Positions 1 to 8,792 of a stretch of DNA of 64,000 nucleotides are shown here, in pieces. Source of the stretch: JAWKXU01 sp964468045 (GTDB taxonomy: Bacteria > Pseudomonadota > Alphaproteobacteria > Sphingomonadales > Sphingomonadaceae); contig CAYXTO010000003.1 of the NCBI GenBank assembly GCA_964468045.1, positions 124,001 through 188,000 on the forward strand, in the 5' to 3' direction. Within the stretch, counting starts at the first letter, position 1; each line of letters starts with the position of its first letter. A program made the position numbers and the translations under genes. A model generated the notes under the pieces. The model had not been told where the DNA came from and did no database searches. It was given only the letters and a program-made list of their open reading frames with translations.

Positions 1-481
1 TCTCGTTTTCGGTCTGCGCCATTTGATCGACCTGATCGCGGGCACCGCTGATGGTCGAACGGGCGCCGCCTTCCAGCTCGGCCGAGACATGCAGCGAATC
101 GAGCTGGGCCAGCGCGACCAGCAATCTGCTGCGGGTGGCCTCGAGATTCGCGACCGCGACCTGCGCGGAAATCCAGGCGTCGCTCGCTACTGCCGCCGCG
201 CTGGCGGCGCTTACGGCGCGTTCCGCAGCCGGAGCGGCCGCCAGGAATGCCCCATGCGCGCGGTCCGCCTCGCCTTTGATCTGCGCCAGCCGGGTGACAA
301 GATCCTGAGACGGGGTTTCCGGCGCCGGAATCTCTTCCGGCTCGATGGGTTGGGCAGTACCCGTCACGCGCTCCGCATCGCGGATCGCGAGAGACGGATA
401 TCTGCCGCTGTCGCCGGCGCAGGCGCCGGTCAGACCGCCGAGGGTGAGTGCGACAAGGGCTGCAAACGGGGCTTGGTTCAT
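1..481 (-). CDS. Putative lipoprotein, C-terminus beyond window edge
   Basis: The minus-strand frame from the ATG at 481 stays open to base 1, so the gene is cut off by the window. The first residues are MNQAPFAALVALTLGGLTGAC, a short hydrophobic signal ending in a lipobox (L-T-G-A-C), so export and lipidation at Cys21 are likely. The rest is Ala/Glu-rich and looks helical, with a Pro/Glu-rich linker near residues 45-60 and then a coiled-coil-like stretch. I recognise no family. It diverges from rplU, with about 250 bases between them. The opposite-strand frames over the same DNA lack a signal sequence and are probably shadows. Confidence 0.7.
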   Translation of the reverse strand, partial: MNQAPFAALVALTLGGLTGACAGDSGRYPSLAIRDAERVTGTAQPIEPEEIPAPETPSQDLVTRLAQIKGEADRAHGAFLAAAPAAERAVSAASAAAVASDAWISAQVAVANLEATRSRLLVALAQLDSLHVSAELEGGARSTISGARDQVDQMAQTENE

Positions 482-732
482 GGTGGCGCAATAGCATGTC
501 ATGCCGGGCTTGCCAGCAGGGGCGTGGTATAAGGCGCGCGGTGCCGCTACGGGTCACGAAAGCGGCGATCCGGCGTTGACATGGAGTGAGCTTTTCCCTA
601 ACGGCACGCTTCTTTCCGGCATCCTGCATCGGCAGGGTGTTGGCGTTTCGCCCGCACGCAGGCATCTTCAGTCAGCGTAGGCGGGGCGAGTTTTCTACAA
701 GCCTTTTTGGGCACATGAACGGATTAGGCACC

Positions 733-1206
733 ATGTTCGCAGTAGTGCGCACGGGCGGCAAGCAATACCGGGTTGCCGCCGGAGACAAGATCGCAGTCGA
801 GAAGCTGGCTGGAGAAGCCGGGGACACGATTACCCTGGGGGAAGTTCTGCTTGCTGGCGACGGCGGGGAACTGGTTGACGCCGCCAAGGTGCAGGTGTCG
901 GCGGAGATCATCGCGCAGGCGAAGAGCGAAAAGGTCATCGTCTTCAAGAAGCGTCGCCGCCATAACTACCGGCGCAAGAACGGTCATCGCCAGCAGCTCA
1001 CGCTGCTGCGCATCCTTGCGGTGGGCGATTCCAAGGCCCCTGCCAAGAAGGCTGCGGCCAAGGCGGACGAGCCGGCCAAGGGCGCCGCTCCCAATGCGGA
1101 TGAAAAGCTGCAGGCTGCGGAACCGGTGAAGACGGCCGCTATGGAAAAGCCCGCCGCCAAGAAGGCATCCACCAAGAAAGCTGCAGCCGACAAGGCTGAA
1201 GATTGA
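733..1206 (+). CDS. rplU: 50S ribosomal protein L21 with Lys/Ala-rich tail
   Basis: This is a structural protein of the large ribosomal subunit that binds 23S rRNA. The start is placed at 733 because MFAVVRTGGKQYRV is the canonical L21 N-terminus; the longer upstream frame has no L21 homology. Residues 1 to about 100 are the L21 domain, including the conserved KKRRRHNYRRKNGHRQ rRNA-binding segment. Residues of about 103-157 are an extra low-complexity tail of Ala, Lys, Pro and Glu repeats resembling a histone H1 tail. L21 is usually about 103 residues, so this one is about half as long again. rpmA follows after 25 bases, the normal rplU-rpmA operon order. Confidence 0.96.
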   Translation: MFAVVRTGGKQYRVAAGDKIAVEKLAGEAGDTITLGEVLLAGDGGELVDAAKVQVSAEIIAQAKSEKVIVFKKRRRHNYRRKNGHRQQLTLLRILAVGDSKAPAKKAAAKADEPAKGAAPNADEKLQAAEPVKTAAMEKPAAKKASTKKAAADKAED

Positions 1207-1231
1207 TCAATAGCCGACGGAGTAAAGCGAA

Positions 1232-1498
1232 ATGGCACATAAGAAAGCAGGCGGTTCGTCACGGAACGGTCGCGATTCAGCCGGTCGTCGCCTCGGCGTG
1301 AAGAAGTTCGGCGGCCAGGAAGTGGTCGGCGGCAATATCATCGTTCGCCAGCGCGGAACGAAGGTCTATCCGGGCAGCAATGTGGGCATGGGCAAGGATC
1401 ATACCCTGTTTGCTCTCGTGGAGGGTCGCGTGCGATTCCACAGTGGCAAGCTCCGCCGCAAATATGTGTCGGTGGACATGGCCGCAGCCGCAGAATAA
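1232..1498 (+). CDS. rpmA: 50S ribosomal protein L27
   Basis: L27 lies near the peptidyl-transferase centre of the large subunit. The 88-residue product starts MAHKKAGGSSRNGRDSAG, the classical L27 N-terminus without a cleavable extension, and contains the conserved QRGTK-x-YPG segment. A GGAG ribosome binding site sits at 1219-1222, ten bases before the ATG. It is the second gene of the rplU-rpmA operon, and stacked hairpins follow its stop codon. Confidence 0.97.
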   Translation: MAHKKAGGSSRNGRDSAGRRLGVKKFGGQEVVGGNIIVRQRGTKVYPGSNVGMGKDHTLFALVEGRVRFHSGKLRRKYVSVDMAAAAE

Positions 1499-1514
1499 CG
1501 GATGGCTTCGCATA

Positions 1515-1599
1515 GGGCCATCCATCGGGATGGCCCCTCGGATCCTGCGGGATCCGAATGCTAGAGGGAGAGGGGCCAGGCCCGTCTCCCTTTATTTTT
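1515..1599 (+). terminator. Three consecutive hairpins ending the rplU-rpmA operon
   Basis: Three inverted repeats follow the rpmA stop. The first pairs 1515-1523 with 1528-1536 (GGGCCATCC/GGATGGCCC). The second pairs 1538-1545 with 1550-1557 (TCGGATCC/GGATCCGA). The third pairs 1566-1571 with 1585-1590 (GGGAGA/TCTCCC, with further internal G-C pairing) and is followed by the T-rich run 1591-1599. The third has the form of an intrinsic terminator; the first two may reinforce it or stabilise the 3' end. Confidence 0.75.
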
Positions 1600-1694
1600 C
1601 TCCCTCGCCCGGAACTGAAACGCCTTGGCGCAATATACATGTCACCAGCCCCGGTTAGCTGGCATGGATACTGCGATCGGCGAGAGGAGATATC

Positions 1695-2207
1695 ATGTTC
1701 TTTCGGAGCAAGAATCTATTCCTACGGCCGATTTGGTCGGAAGATATGGTGGCGCTACGCGCTGCGATCGGTGAGCTGGATTGGGAGAGGGGCACTGCGG
1801 ATTCCTCTTCCGGTTTCCGTCGGCGCGGCGAAGGCAAGGCGGCGCGGCGGCTTCCGCGCTGCGTGATCGCGCGGCCTGATGGAAATGGCGAGCAGATCAT
1901 TGGTGCCGTCGGACTGTTTCTGCGAAATTGCAATGTCGTCCTCGAATTGTGGATCGATCCCGCGTATCGCGGGCGCGGCTATGGTACGGAAGCGACGCGG
2001 GCGATGGCCGAGCTGGCGTGGGTAGCGGGCCATGAAAGAATTTCCGCTGCCGTTCCGCCCGATAATATCGCCATCCTGCGCGTTCTGAGAAAGTCCGGTT
2101 TTCTGCCGGGCGGCAATGACATCATTCCGTTTGGAGGGAATGCGGTTCTCAAGATAGCGCACAGACACGATTGGTCGTGGACAGGGCCGGAAACGCATGC
2201 CGCATGA
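1695..2207 (+). CDS. GNAT-family N-acetyltransferase (RimJ/RimL-like)
   Basis: The 170-residue product has the single-domain GNAT layout. LRPIWSEDM near the N-terminus matches the start of RimJ/RimL-type enzymes. The acetyl-CoA pyrophosphate-binding motif A is DPAYRGRGYGTEA at about residues 88-100, and the later AVPPDNIAILRVLRKSGF stretch corresponds to motif B. The start is supported by GAGGAG just upstream (1682-1687). The family transfers acetyl from acetyl-CoA to an amine; the substrate (protein N-terminus, small molecule or antibiotic) cannot be read from sequence. It is a lone gene between the rpmA terminator and ygfZ. Confidence 0.85.
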   Translation: MFFRSKNLFLRPIWSEDMVALRAAIGELDWERGTADSSSGFRRRGEGKAARRLPRCVIARPDGNGEQIIGAVGLFLRNCNVVLELWIDPAYRGRGYGTEATRAMAELAWVAGHERISAAVPPDNIAILRVLRKSGFLPGGNDIIPFGGNAVLKIAHRHDWSWTGPETHAA

Positions 2208-2575
2208 TGCTTTGGCATTATGCTTCAGAGCCACTGATCAAATCGCCGCACTATCTCCCCCTCCCGAGACATGGGGGGAGAAACGGGAGAGGGAGAGTGC
2301 GAGCCGAAGGGCGATAAGCCTTCAGCAACGTGGATTCGCGACGAAATTTTCTTTCGCGCGCCCCACGTATAGGCGCCGTCTGCTGCGGGATGTGATGGCC
2401 AGGCAATCGCTGGCGAGAGCTCGCAGACGGGCAAACTGACGCTTGCGTGATATGATGCCTCGATAGGATGTCAAATCGGAAGAGGCGATCTCCACAGGAA
2501 AGTCGGAAAGCCGCGATTCAGGCAGCACGAAGCGCGTTGCTGGAGACTCGGCACGCATCCAGCCGGTCTGCCGAA
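2208..2575. other. Intergenic region, no convincing gene
   Basis: This spacer lies between the convergent acetyltransferase and ygfZ genes. Short frames exist on both strands, but none has a family-like sequence or a good ribosome binding site. An inverted repeat (2255-2261 CTCCCCC with 2274-2280 GGGGGAG) lies about 50 bases after the acetyltransferase stop and could act as a terminator, but no T-run follows it. Confidence 0.5.
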
Positions 2576-3325
2576 TTACAATGACGCTTCCTGTGTGTCG
2601 CTTGGCCGGAGCCATCGTGGCAGCAACCCATCGGCGATGTCATCTGTTCTGAGATGATCGATGGCGAGCCGAAGCTCGGGATAGGCGATCCGCTGCCGTT
2701 TTTCCTGCGAGGCTTCGAGTGGAACCACGAGAAGGCGGCGATTGATTTTCTGCCGCCAGTTCATTCGCGCGGTATTTTCCTGGCCGACATAGCAGCCCTT
2801 CGTGAAGCTGACTCCATTGAGCTCCACCGCATTGCATTCGAGCCAGAGAGTTTCTCCATTGCCCAGTTCCGCCTGGCCTTCCGGCACCCCCAATGCGAGC
2901 CGATGCCTCATCCAGGCCTCATCGGCGCTTTCATCGTCGTCCGAAACCCTGGCGATCCATCTCTGCCCGAGAGCCGGGAGCCGGGGGTCGGCCGCCCCGC
3001 CGTCACCCAGTTCGGCCTGCCAATAGACGCCGACGCCTTCATCGCGTGCAATCGTGATCTTCCGGCGCAGGCGATAGAGCGAAAGGCGCCGCACGAGATC
3101 GTCGGCCACTCGCGCTTCGCAATCCAGCAACAGCCCGTCCGCGCCGGGCCACACCAGGAAGTCGAACAGCACCTTGCCCTGTGGCGTGAGAAGAGCGGTC
3201 CAGACCGGCAGCAGCCCGCTCACGTCATTGGTGACGAGGCCTTGCAGGAAAGTGGTGACATCGTCATCCGGGGTCTGAGCGGACAGGCGAATGACGGCGC
3301 GTGAAAAGAGGCGTTCTGCTGGCAT
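2576..3325 (-). CDS. ygfZ: CAF17/YgfZ-type Fe-S cluster assembly protein
   Basis: A folate-binding protein of the YgfZ/IBA57 family, which helps maintain or insert certain 4Fe-4S clusters. The 249-residue protein has the signature KGCYVGQENTARMNWR, matching the family's K-G-C-Y-x-G-Q-E motif with its conserved Cys, and the N-terminal GcvT-like fold features (LQGLVTNDV, LTPQGKVLFDFLV). The length is somewhat short compared with E. coli YgfZ but normal for alphaproteobacterial members. It diverges from the dihydroorotase gene, leaving 46 bases for both promoters. Confidence 0.92.
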   Translation of the reverse strand: MPAERLFSRAVIRLSAQTPDDDVTTFLQGLVTNDVSGLLPVWTALLTPQGKVLFDFLVWPGADGLLLDCEARVADDLVRRLSLYRLRRKITIARDEGVGVYWQAELGDGGAADPRLPALGQRWIARVSDDDESADEAWMRHRLALGVPEGQAELGNGETLWLECNAVELNGVSFTKGCYVGQENTARMNWRQKINRRLLVVPLEASQEKRQRIAYPELRLAIDHLRTDDIADGLLPRWLRPSDTQEASL

Positions 3326-3371
3326 GCGATCAGAGGTAGTGATTGGCGATGCAAAAATGTAGGGGATTGAT

Positions 3372-4691
3372 ATGGCTTACCCCGAACTTGTTCTCGCCAA
3401 TGGCACGATCCACACGCCGTCCGGCCCCTTTTCGGGCGATGTTGCCGTAAGGGACGGCAAGATCGCCGGAATAGGAAGCTTTCCGGAGGCCGCGCGCAAG
3501 CTGGACTGCACCGGCCTGGATATCCTGCCGGGCGTTATCGATAGCCAGGTCCACTTTCGAGAGCCGGGGCTGGAGCACAAGGAAGATCTCGAGACCGGCA
3601 GCCGGGCCGCCGTGATGGGCGGTGTGACGGCTGTCTTCGAAATGCCGAACACTTCTCCCAACACCGATTCGGAGATGCGGGTCCATGACAAGCTGGAGCG
3701 CGCCCACCACCGGATGTGGTGCGACCATGCGTTCTATGTCGGCGCCACGGCGGACAATGCGGAGGAACTGGCCGGGCTCGAGCGAATTCCTGGCACGGCG
3801 GGCGTCAAGATCTTCATGGGGGCGTCCACCGGCAGCCTGCTGGTCGCGGAGGACGAGAATCTGCGGCGGGTCTTACAGAATGGCGTCCGCCGCGTCGCCA
3901 TCCATGCCGAGGACGAGGAGCGCATGAATGCGCGCAAGGGGCTGCGTGTCGAAGGAGATCCTTCCAGCCACCCGATCTGGCGGGACGATGAAAGCGCCAT
4001 GTTGGCAACTCGCAGGATATTGAGGCTGGCCCGGGAAACGCGGCGCCCAATCCATATCCTGCATGTGACCACGCCGGCGGAGCTGGAGCTGATCTCGCAG
4101 CACAGGGACATCGCTACCTGCGAGGTCACGCCCCAGCATCTCACTCTGGCTGCCGAGGATGCCTATCCCAGGCTCGGCACCCTTGCGCAGATGAACCCGC
4201 CGATCCGCAGCGGGGTCCATCGTGACGGACTTTGGCATTGGCTGCGTCAGGGAGTGCCGGATGTGATTGGCTCGGACCATGCGCCGCATACGAGGCAGGA
4301 GAAGGACAAGCCCTATCCCGGCAGTCCGAGCGGAATGCCGGGGGTGCAAACCTTGCTGCCTTTGATGCTGGACCATGTGGCAAGCGGCCGGATGACGCTG
4401 GAACGCTTGATCGACATGACCAGCGCAGGGGTGCAGCGCGTGTTCGGGCTTGTCGGGAAAGGGCGGATCGCGGTCGGTTACGACGCCGATTTCACGGTTG
4501 TCGATCGCAAGGGCAGCTTTACGGTGACTGAGGATTGGGTGGAAAGCCGTTGCGGCTGGTCGCCCTTTACGGGGATGGAGCTTCAGGGGCGCGTGATGGG
4601 CACCATCCTGCGCGGGCATTTTGCGATGTGGGAAGGCCAGCTTGGCAACCAGGCCGTTGGCGAACCGTTACGCTTCGCTGGCTGCCTTTGA
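3372..4691 (+). CDS. pyrC: Dihydroorotase (class I-like amidohydrolase)
   Basis: The 439-residue protein is an amidohydrolase-superfamily dihydroorotase, the third step of pyrimidine synthesis (carbamoyl-aspartate to dihydroorotate). The metal-site region reads DSQVHFREPG at residues 57-66, so the usual His-x-His is Gln59-x-His61. As I recall, Gln here is common in one alphaproteobacterial subgroup, so it need not mean inactivity. The candidate carboxylated lysine is K146 in GVKIFMG, metal-binding His residues lie in HAEDE and HILHV, and the catalytic Asp lies in GSDHAPH at about 302. AGGGG precedes the ATG. The 3' end overlaps the convergent rarD by 24 bases. No pyrB is next to it. Confidence 0.88.
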   Translation: MAYPELVLANGTIHTPSGPFSGDVAVRDGKIAGIGSFPEAARKLDCTGLDILPGVIDSQVHFREPGLEHKEDLETGSRAAVMGGVTAVFEMPNTSPNTDSEMRVHDKLERAHHRMWCDHAFYVGATADNAEELAGLERIPGTAGVKIFMGASTGSLLVAEDENLRRVLQNGVRRVAIHAEDEERMNARKGLRVEGDPSSHPIWRDDESAMLATRRILRLARETRRPIHILHVTTPAELELISQHRDIATCEVTPQHLTLAAEDAYPRLGTLAQMNPPIRSGVHRDGLWHWLRQGVPDVIGSDHAPHTRQEKDKPYPGSPSGMPGVQTLLPLMLDHVASGRMTLERLIDMTSAGVQRVFGLVGKGRIAVGYDADFTVVDRKGSFTVTEDWVESRCGWSPFTGMELQGRVMGTILRGHFAMWEGQLGNQAVGEPLRFAGCL

Positions 4692-5591
4692 CCTGCGCGC
4701 CATTGCCCGGTGCTTTTGGGACAGATCCCAGCAGAATACCGCGATCGCTGCCCAGATGAAGATGAAGCTGGCAAGCTGGACCGGCTTCAAGGGCTCATGA
4801 AAGACCGTCAGCCCGGAAATGAACACGATCGTTGGCACCATGAACTGGAAGAAACCGAGGGTGGAATAGTCCATGCGCCGGGCGGCTTCGGAGAAGCAGT
4901 AGAGCGGAACGGCTGTCAGCACGCCACTTGCGGCGATGATCAGGCTGAAGCCGAAACCTTCATGAAGCGCGGTGTGACCGGTGCCGCGGGTCGCAAGCCA
5001 GATCAGCAGGACGCCGGGAGGAACCAGATAGAGGCTTTCCACCGCCAGCCCGGGCAATGCCTCGATCGGGATAAGCTTCCGGACCAGGCCATAGGTCGCG
5101 AAGCTGCAGGCGAGCGCGAGGCTGACCCATAGGGTGGTGAGCGCTCCGGCGGCGAGGATCGCGACGCCGATTCCGGCAAGCCCCACCGCGACCCATTGGC
5201 GGCTGGACAGGCGTTCATTTAGAAAGGCTGTGCCGATCAGCACATTGAGCAGCGGGTTGATATAATAGCCAAGGCTGGCCGCGTAGATGTGGTTGTTTAT
5301 CACCGACCACACATACAGCAGCCAATTGCTGCCGATCAGCGTGGCGGTGAGCAAGAGGAGCAGTGCCGTTCTCCGGTTGGCGAGAGCATGCCACACTTCC
5401 TTTCCCTGCTTGCGCGCCGCGATGAACGCCACGCAGACGGGGAAGGTGAAGATCGCCCGCCAGCCGACCAGTTCGAATGCCGAGATGTGATAGACCAGCA
5501 GCAGGTAGAAGGGGAGAAAGCCCCAGGTCCCAAAGGCGCCAAGGGCATAGGCGAAACCGCCTGACTGCTTGGTCGTGATCGGGGACGGCAT
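4668..5591 (-). CDS. rarD: EamA-family transporter RarD
   Basis: A 307-residue inner-membrane protein with ten hydrophobic segments and the drug/metabolite transporter fold (two EamA repeats). It matches RarD-type sequences: the N-terminal GFAYALGAFGTWGFLPFYLLL, then EL-x-GWRAIF, SNWLLYVWSVINNH, and ASLGYYINPLLNV. The physiological substrate of RarD is not established; E. coli rarD was linked to chloramphenicol sensitivity. It is convergent with the dihydroorotase gene, overlapping it by 24 bases. Confidence 0.93.
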   Translation of the reverse strand: MPSPITTKQSGGFAYALGAFGTWGFLPFYLLLVYHISAFELVGWRAIFTFPVCVAFIAARKQGKEVWHALANRRTALLLLLTATLIGSNWLLYVWSVINNHIYAASLGYYINPLLNVLIGTAFLNERLSSRQWVAVGLAGIGVAILAAGALTTLWVSLALACSFATYGLVRKLIPIEALPGLAVESLYLVPPGVLLIWLATRGTGHTALHEGFGFSLIIAASGVLTAVPLYCFSEAARRMDYSTLGFFQFMVPTIVFISGLTVFHEPLKPVQLASFIFIWAAIAVFCWDLSQKHRAMARRSKAASEA

Positions 5592-5801
5592 TGAATGGCT
5601 CCGCAGATTGGATGGGGGCTTTAGGCTTGTCTTTACTTCACTGCAATGCCCGGCCCGCCTGATGCTCGCGCACGTTTCGTCGCAAAAATGCCAACCTTAC
5701 GAGATGGTTGCGTGGCGTTCAGAAAAAGGGGCGTAGTTATGAACGCAACGGGCGAATGCAGCCGATGGCGCTTCGCCGAACAAGGAACCAGGAGGTTGGT
5801 G

Positions 5802-6245
5802 ATGAAAGCTGAGCAATGGAAAATCGTCGCGATGTCTCTCGCCGTGCCGGGCCTGATGGCCGCTGCCGCGCCCGTGGCAGCCGCGCCGCTCGGCTCGATG
5901 CAGCAGGCGAGCAATGTCTATTCTGTTGAGGCATTGAACCATAACGACCGCAGTCGGGACCGGGGATGGTCCCGGGGCCGCGAATATCGGGATTCCCGTT
6001 ATGATCGCCGCTATTATGACGAACCCGTCCGCGCCAATACGCGGGTCTGGAGAGGCCATGATGGGCGCTATTATTGCCGCAAGGACAATGGAACCACCGG
6101 TCTCCTGATCGGCGCTGCAGTGGGCGGCCTGGTCGGACACGAGGTTGCCGGATATGGCGATCGCACCCTTGGCGCCATCCTGGGCGCAGCGGGTGGCGGT
6201 CTGCTCGGTCGCGCGATCGACAAGGGCAATACGCGTTGCCGTTGA
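5802..6245 (+). CDS. Glycine-zipper 2TM-domain envelope protein
   Basis: A 147-residue exported protein. The start at 5802 follows a perfect AGGAGG (5790-5795); the longer frame from 5646 has no signal-like start. Residues 1-28 are a Sec signal ending in A-A-A. Residues of about 45-80 are rich in Arg, Asp and Tyr. The C-terminus holds a glycine-zipper hairpin (GLLIGAAVGGLVGHEVAGYG, then TLGAILGAAGGGLLGRAID), as in the rickettsial 17-kDa antigen and the SlyB family. Such proteins sit in or span the outer membrane or periplasm. No partner gene is adjacent. Confidence 0.85.
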   Translation: MKAEQWKIVAMSLAVPGLMAAAAPVAAAPLGSMQQASNVYSVEALNHNDRSRDRGWSRGREYRDSRYDRRYYDEPVRANTRVWRGHDGRYYCRKDNGTTGLLIGAAVGGLVGHEVAGYGDRTLGAILGAAGGGLLGRAIDKGNTRCR

Positions 6246-6337
6246 TTTCCGGCCGGTGAGGCCGGCCGACAAGACTTCCGTTGGTAGCGAAGCTTCCCGC
6301 GGAAGCGGCCCGGGTCGCACTTGGCATGGGCTGCAAG

Positions 6338-6376
6338 AAGGCGCCTGTCCGTCAATCCGGGCCGGGCAGGCGCCTT
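6338..6376 (+). terminator. Strong hairpin, likely terminator
   Basis: AAGGCGCCTG at 6338-6347 pairs perfectly with CAGGCGCCTT at 6367-6376, a ten-base-pair stem with a 19-base loop. It lies about 90 bases after the glycine-zipper gene. A second short GC stem (CCGGCC 6249-6254 with GGCCGG 6260-6265) lies directly after that gene's stop. Neither has a clean T-run, so Rho-independent action is an inference. Confidence 0.45.
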
Positions 6377-6499
6377 CGAACATTTCCGGAGATCATTTCC
6401 CGAGGCGGGACAGGGAAATAATTCCACAGCTTTGCTAACCCGGCCTTAACCATCAATGGATCATCGCTGACGGTCGCTCCATTCCGCGAGGACCCGCGC

Positions 6500-7234
6500 A
6501 TGACTGCTTTCCGCCGCTTTCCGATGGCTCTCGTGGCAGCGCCCCTGCTGATGCTGGGCGGCTGCGGCGACGACGCACCGAAGGCCACGAAAGCCGCCCC
6601 CGAAGCGGACCCCGCGCTGGAGAAGGCGCTTGCCGACGAGATCATGGTCGATCCGGACCTTGCCAGCCGGAATCCGGCCAGCGCCGGCATCGCGATCGGG
6701 ACGCAGGACGCATCCCTTCCGCCTGACGACAATTCTCCCGAGGAGATCGAGGCGGCGCGGCGCAGGGCGCTTGAGCTGGTCGGCGGAGCGGACAGGATGA
6801 AGACCGCCCCGGAACCGCGCGTGGTCGCCGAAGGCAAGCCCGCCGGCAGCGTGATCACCGCCGCCGCCCGCGCGGCCGCGCTCGGCCCGGATGGCGCGAA
6901 CTGTGCGGGGAAGGTCGAATACACGGCTGCCTGGGCCGCCAGGATGCCCGCTGCCTTCCCGGTCTATCCGCGCGGAAACGTGAAGGAAGCGGCCGGGACG
7001 GATCAGGACGGCTGCGCCTTGCGGGCCGTGACCTACACCACCCCGGTGGCCCATGGCGAAGTGATCGATTTCTATTACACCCGCGCGGCCGCGGCCGGCT
7101 TCAAGACCGAGAGGGTTCGCCAGGGCGGCGATGAGATGATCGGCGGCGCGAAGGGCGGCGTATCCTATCTCGTTTCGGCGCGGCAGCTTCCCTCCGGCCG
7201 GACCGAGGTGGATCTGGTCACCAGCGGACGCTGA
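6500..7234 (+). CDS. Hypothetical lipoprotein
   Basis: A 244-residue protein with a lipoprotein signal: positively charged MTAFRRF, a hydrophobic stretch, and lipobox L-G-G-C at residues 19-22, followed by acidic residues. A Pro/Ala/Glu-rich linker of about 100 residues leads to a compact C-terminal domain (from about residue 135) with two Cys residues (GANCAGKV and DQDGCALR) that may form a disulfide. The C-terminal domain resembles small periplasmic alpha/beta domains seen in sphingomonads, but I do not recognise a named family. It is convergent with astD, 19 bases apart. Confidence 0.75.
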   Translation: MTAFRRFPMALVAAPLLMLGGCGDDAPKATKAAPEADPALEKALADEIMVDPDLASRNPASAGIAIGTQDASLPPDDNSPEEIEAARRRALELVGGADRMKTAPEPRVVAEGKPAGSVITAAARAAALGPDGANCAGKVEYTAAWAARMPAAFPVYPRGNVKEAAGTDQDGCALRAVTYTTPVAHGEVIDFYYTRAAAAGFKTERVRQGGDEMIGGAKGGVSYLVSARQLPSGRTEVDLVTSGR

Positions 7235-7253
7235 TCAGGGACAGGTCCCGTCT

Positions 7254-8669
7254 TTAGGCGTCCCGAAAGCCCACGCCAAGCACGGCGCGCGGCTGCTCCA
7301 GCTCCGTCGAGGCGACCGGATAGGCGCAGTAATCCGCTGCATAGAAGGCGCTGGGGCGATGGTTGCCGGACAGGCCCAGCCCGCCCAGCGGCGCGGCCGA
7401 GGAACTGCCGTTGGTCGAGCGGTTCCAGTTGATCAGCCCGGCCCGGACATTGGACCAGAAGCGGTTGTAATCCTCCGGGCTGCCGCCGACCAGCGATGCG
7501 CACAGGCCGAACCGGGTATTGTTGGCTTCCCCGATCGCCTCGTCGAACGAGCTTACCCGGATCACCTGGAGCAGGGGACCGAACAGCTCGACATCGGGCC
7601 GTTCCTTGAGGGTGGTGACATCGATGATCCCGGGCGAGATGAAAGGCAAATCGTCCTTGGGCCGGGTCATGTGCTTGATGGCCTTGCCGCCCTGGCTCAT
7701 GAAATAGAGGAAGCTGTCCGTCAGCGCATCGGCCGTGGCCGAATCGATCACCGGCCCCATGAAGGGCGACGGCTCATCGAAAGGCGCGCCCACGATGATC
7801 CGGTCGGCGAGGCGCTTCACCTCGTCCAGCAGGGCGTCGTACATGGTGTCCTGCACGATCAGGCGCCGGGCGGCGGTGCAGCGCTGGCCCGCGCCGCTGA
7901 AGGCGGACTGGATTACCAGCACGGCGGCATCGGCGATGATGGGCGTGTTCCACACCACGATGGGATTGTTGCCGCCCATTTCGAGCGCCACGATCTTCCC
8001 GGGATTGACCGCAAGCCGGCGATTGATCGCAATTCCCGTCTGCGCCGATCCGGTGAACAGCACGCCGTCCACATCGGCATGCACCACCAGTTCCTGGCCG
8101 GTATCCGGCCCGCCCGGCACGAATTGCAGGACATCCGCAGGCAGTCCGGCTTCGTGGAAGCACCGGACCAGGAACTCGCCCGAGGCAGGGGCCTTCTCGC
8201 TCGGCTTCAGGATCACGGCGTTGCCCGCGACAAGCGCGGGCAGGATATGGCTGTTGGGCAGGAAGGCGGGGGAATTGAACGGCCCCAGCACGGCCAGCAC
8301 TCCGTGGGGCTTGTGCCGTATCGCGGCGGTGCCCTTGAGCGCGCTGTTCAGCTTGCGCTGGGCGGATCGCTCCGCATAGGCGCGCACCGAAATCTCGACC
8401 TTGTTGATGACCCCTTCGACCTCGGCCCGCGCTTCCCACAGCGGCTTGCCCGTCTCGCGCGCGATAAGTGTGGCGAAGTCCTCGGCCGTCCGGCGCACTT
8501 CGTTGGCAAAGCGGCGGACCAGTTCGATCCGGTTCGCCAGAGGTTGCGCGGCCCAGCCGGGCCAGGCGTGCCGCGCCCTGGCGACGGCTGCATCGACATC
8601 GCCCGTCTCGCCCCGCCACAGCTCTTCCCCCGTGGCGGGTTCATGGGAAATGATTGTGCTGACGGTCAC
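7254..8669 (-). CDS. astD: N-succinylglutamate 5-semialdehyde dehydrogenase
   Basis: An aldehyde dehydrogenase of 471 residues that in the arginine succinyltransferase pathway oxidises succinylglutamate semialdehyde with NAD+. The catalytic Cys is in FSGAGQRCTAARR and the general-base Glu in ALEMGGNNP, and the NAD site includes LKPSEKAPA and FTGSAQTG. The AGQRCTAARRL and MGGNNPIVVW motifs are characteristic of AstD rather than generic ALDH. The other ast genes are not in the window; selO lies directly downstream on the same strand after about 120 bases. Confidence 0.88.
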   Translation of the reverse strand: MTVSTIISHEPATGEELWRGETGDVDAAVARARHAWPGWAAQPLANRIELVRRFANEVRRTAEDFATLIARETGKPLWEARAEVEGVINKVEISVRAYAERSAQRKLNSALKGTAAIRHKPHGVLAVLGPFNSPAFLPNSHILPALVAGNAVILKPSEKAPASGEFLVRCFHEAGLPADVLQFVPGGPDTGQELVVHADVDGVLFTGSAQTGIAINRRLAVNPGKIVALEMGGNNPIVVWNTPIIADAAVLVIQSAFSGAGQRCTAARRLIVQDTMYDALLDEVKRLADRIIVGAPFDEPSPFMGPVIDSATADALTDSFLYFMSQGGKAIKHMTRPKDDLPFISPGIIDVTTLKERPDVELFGPLLQVIRVSSFDEAIGEANNTRFGLCASLVGGSPEDYNRFWSNVRAGLINWNRSTNGSSSAAPLGGLGLSGNHRPSAFYAADYCAYPVASTELEQPRAVLGVGFRDA

Positions 8670-8792
8670 GCCCTGGGAGGAACCTTGTTTTGAATCTGCG
8701 GATTGCGGTCGGATGTCCTTAGCGACGAATTCCGGCCGCAGCCAGAAGTTCCGGCAATACCGTGCTATTCCGGCCCGGGCTGTCCACCCGCA

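Noticed and set aside
2322..2615. 97-residue minus-strand frame near ygfZ
   Set aside because: Starts inside the ygfZ coding region and has no recognisable motif; likely a chance frame.
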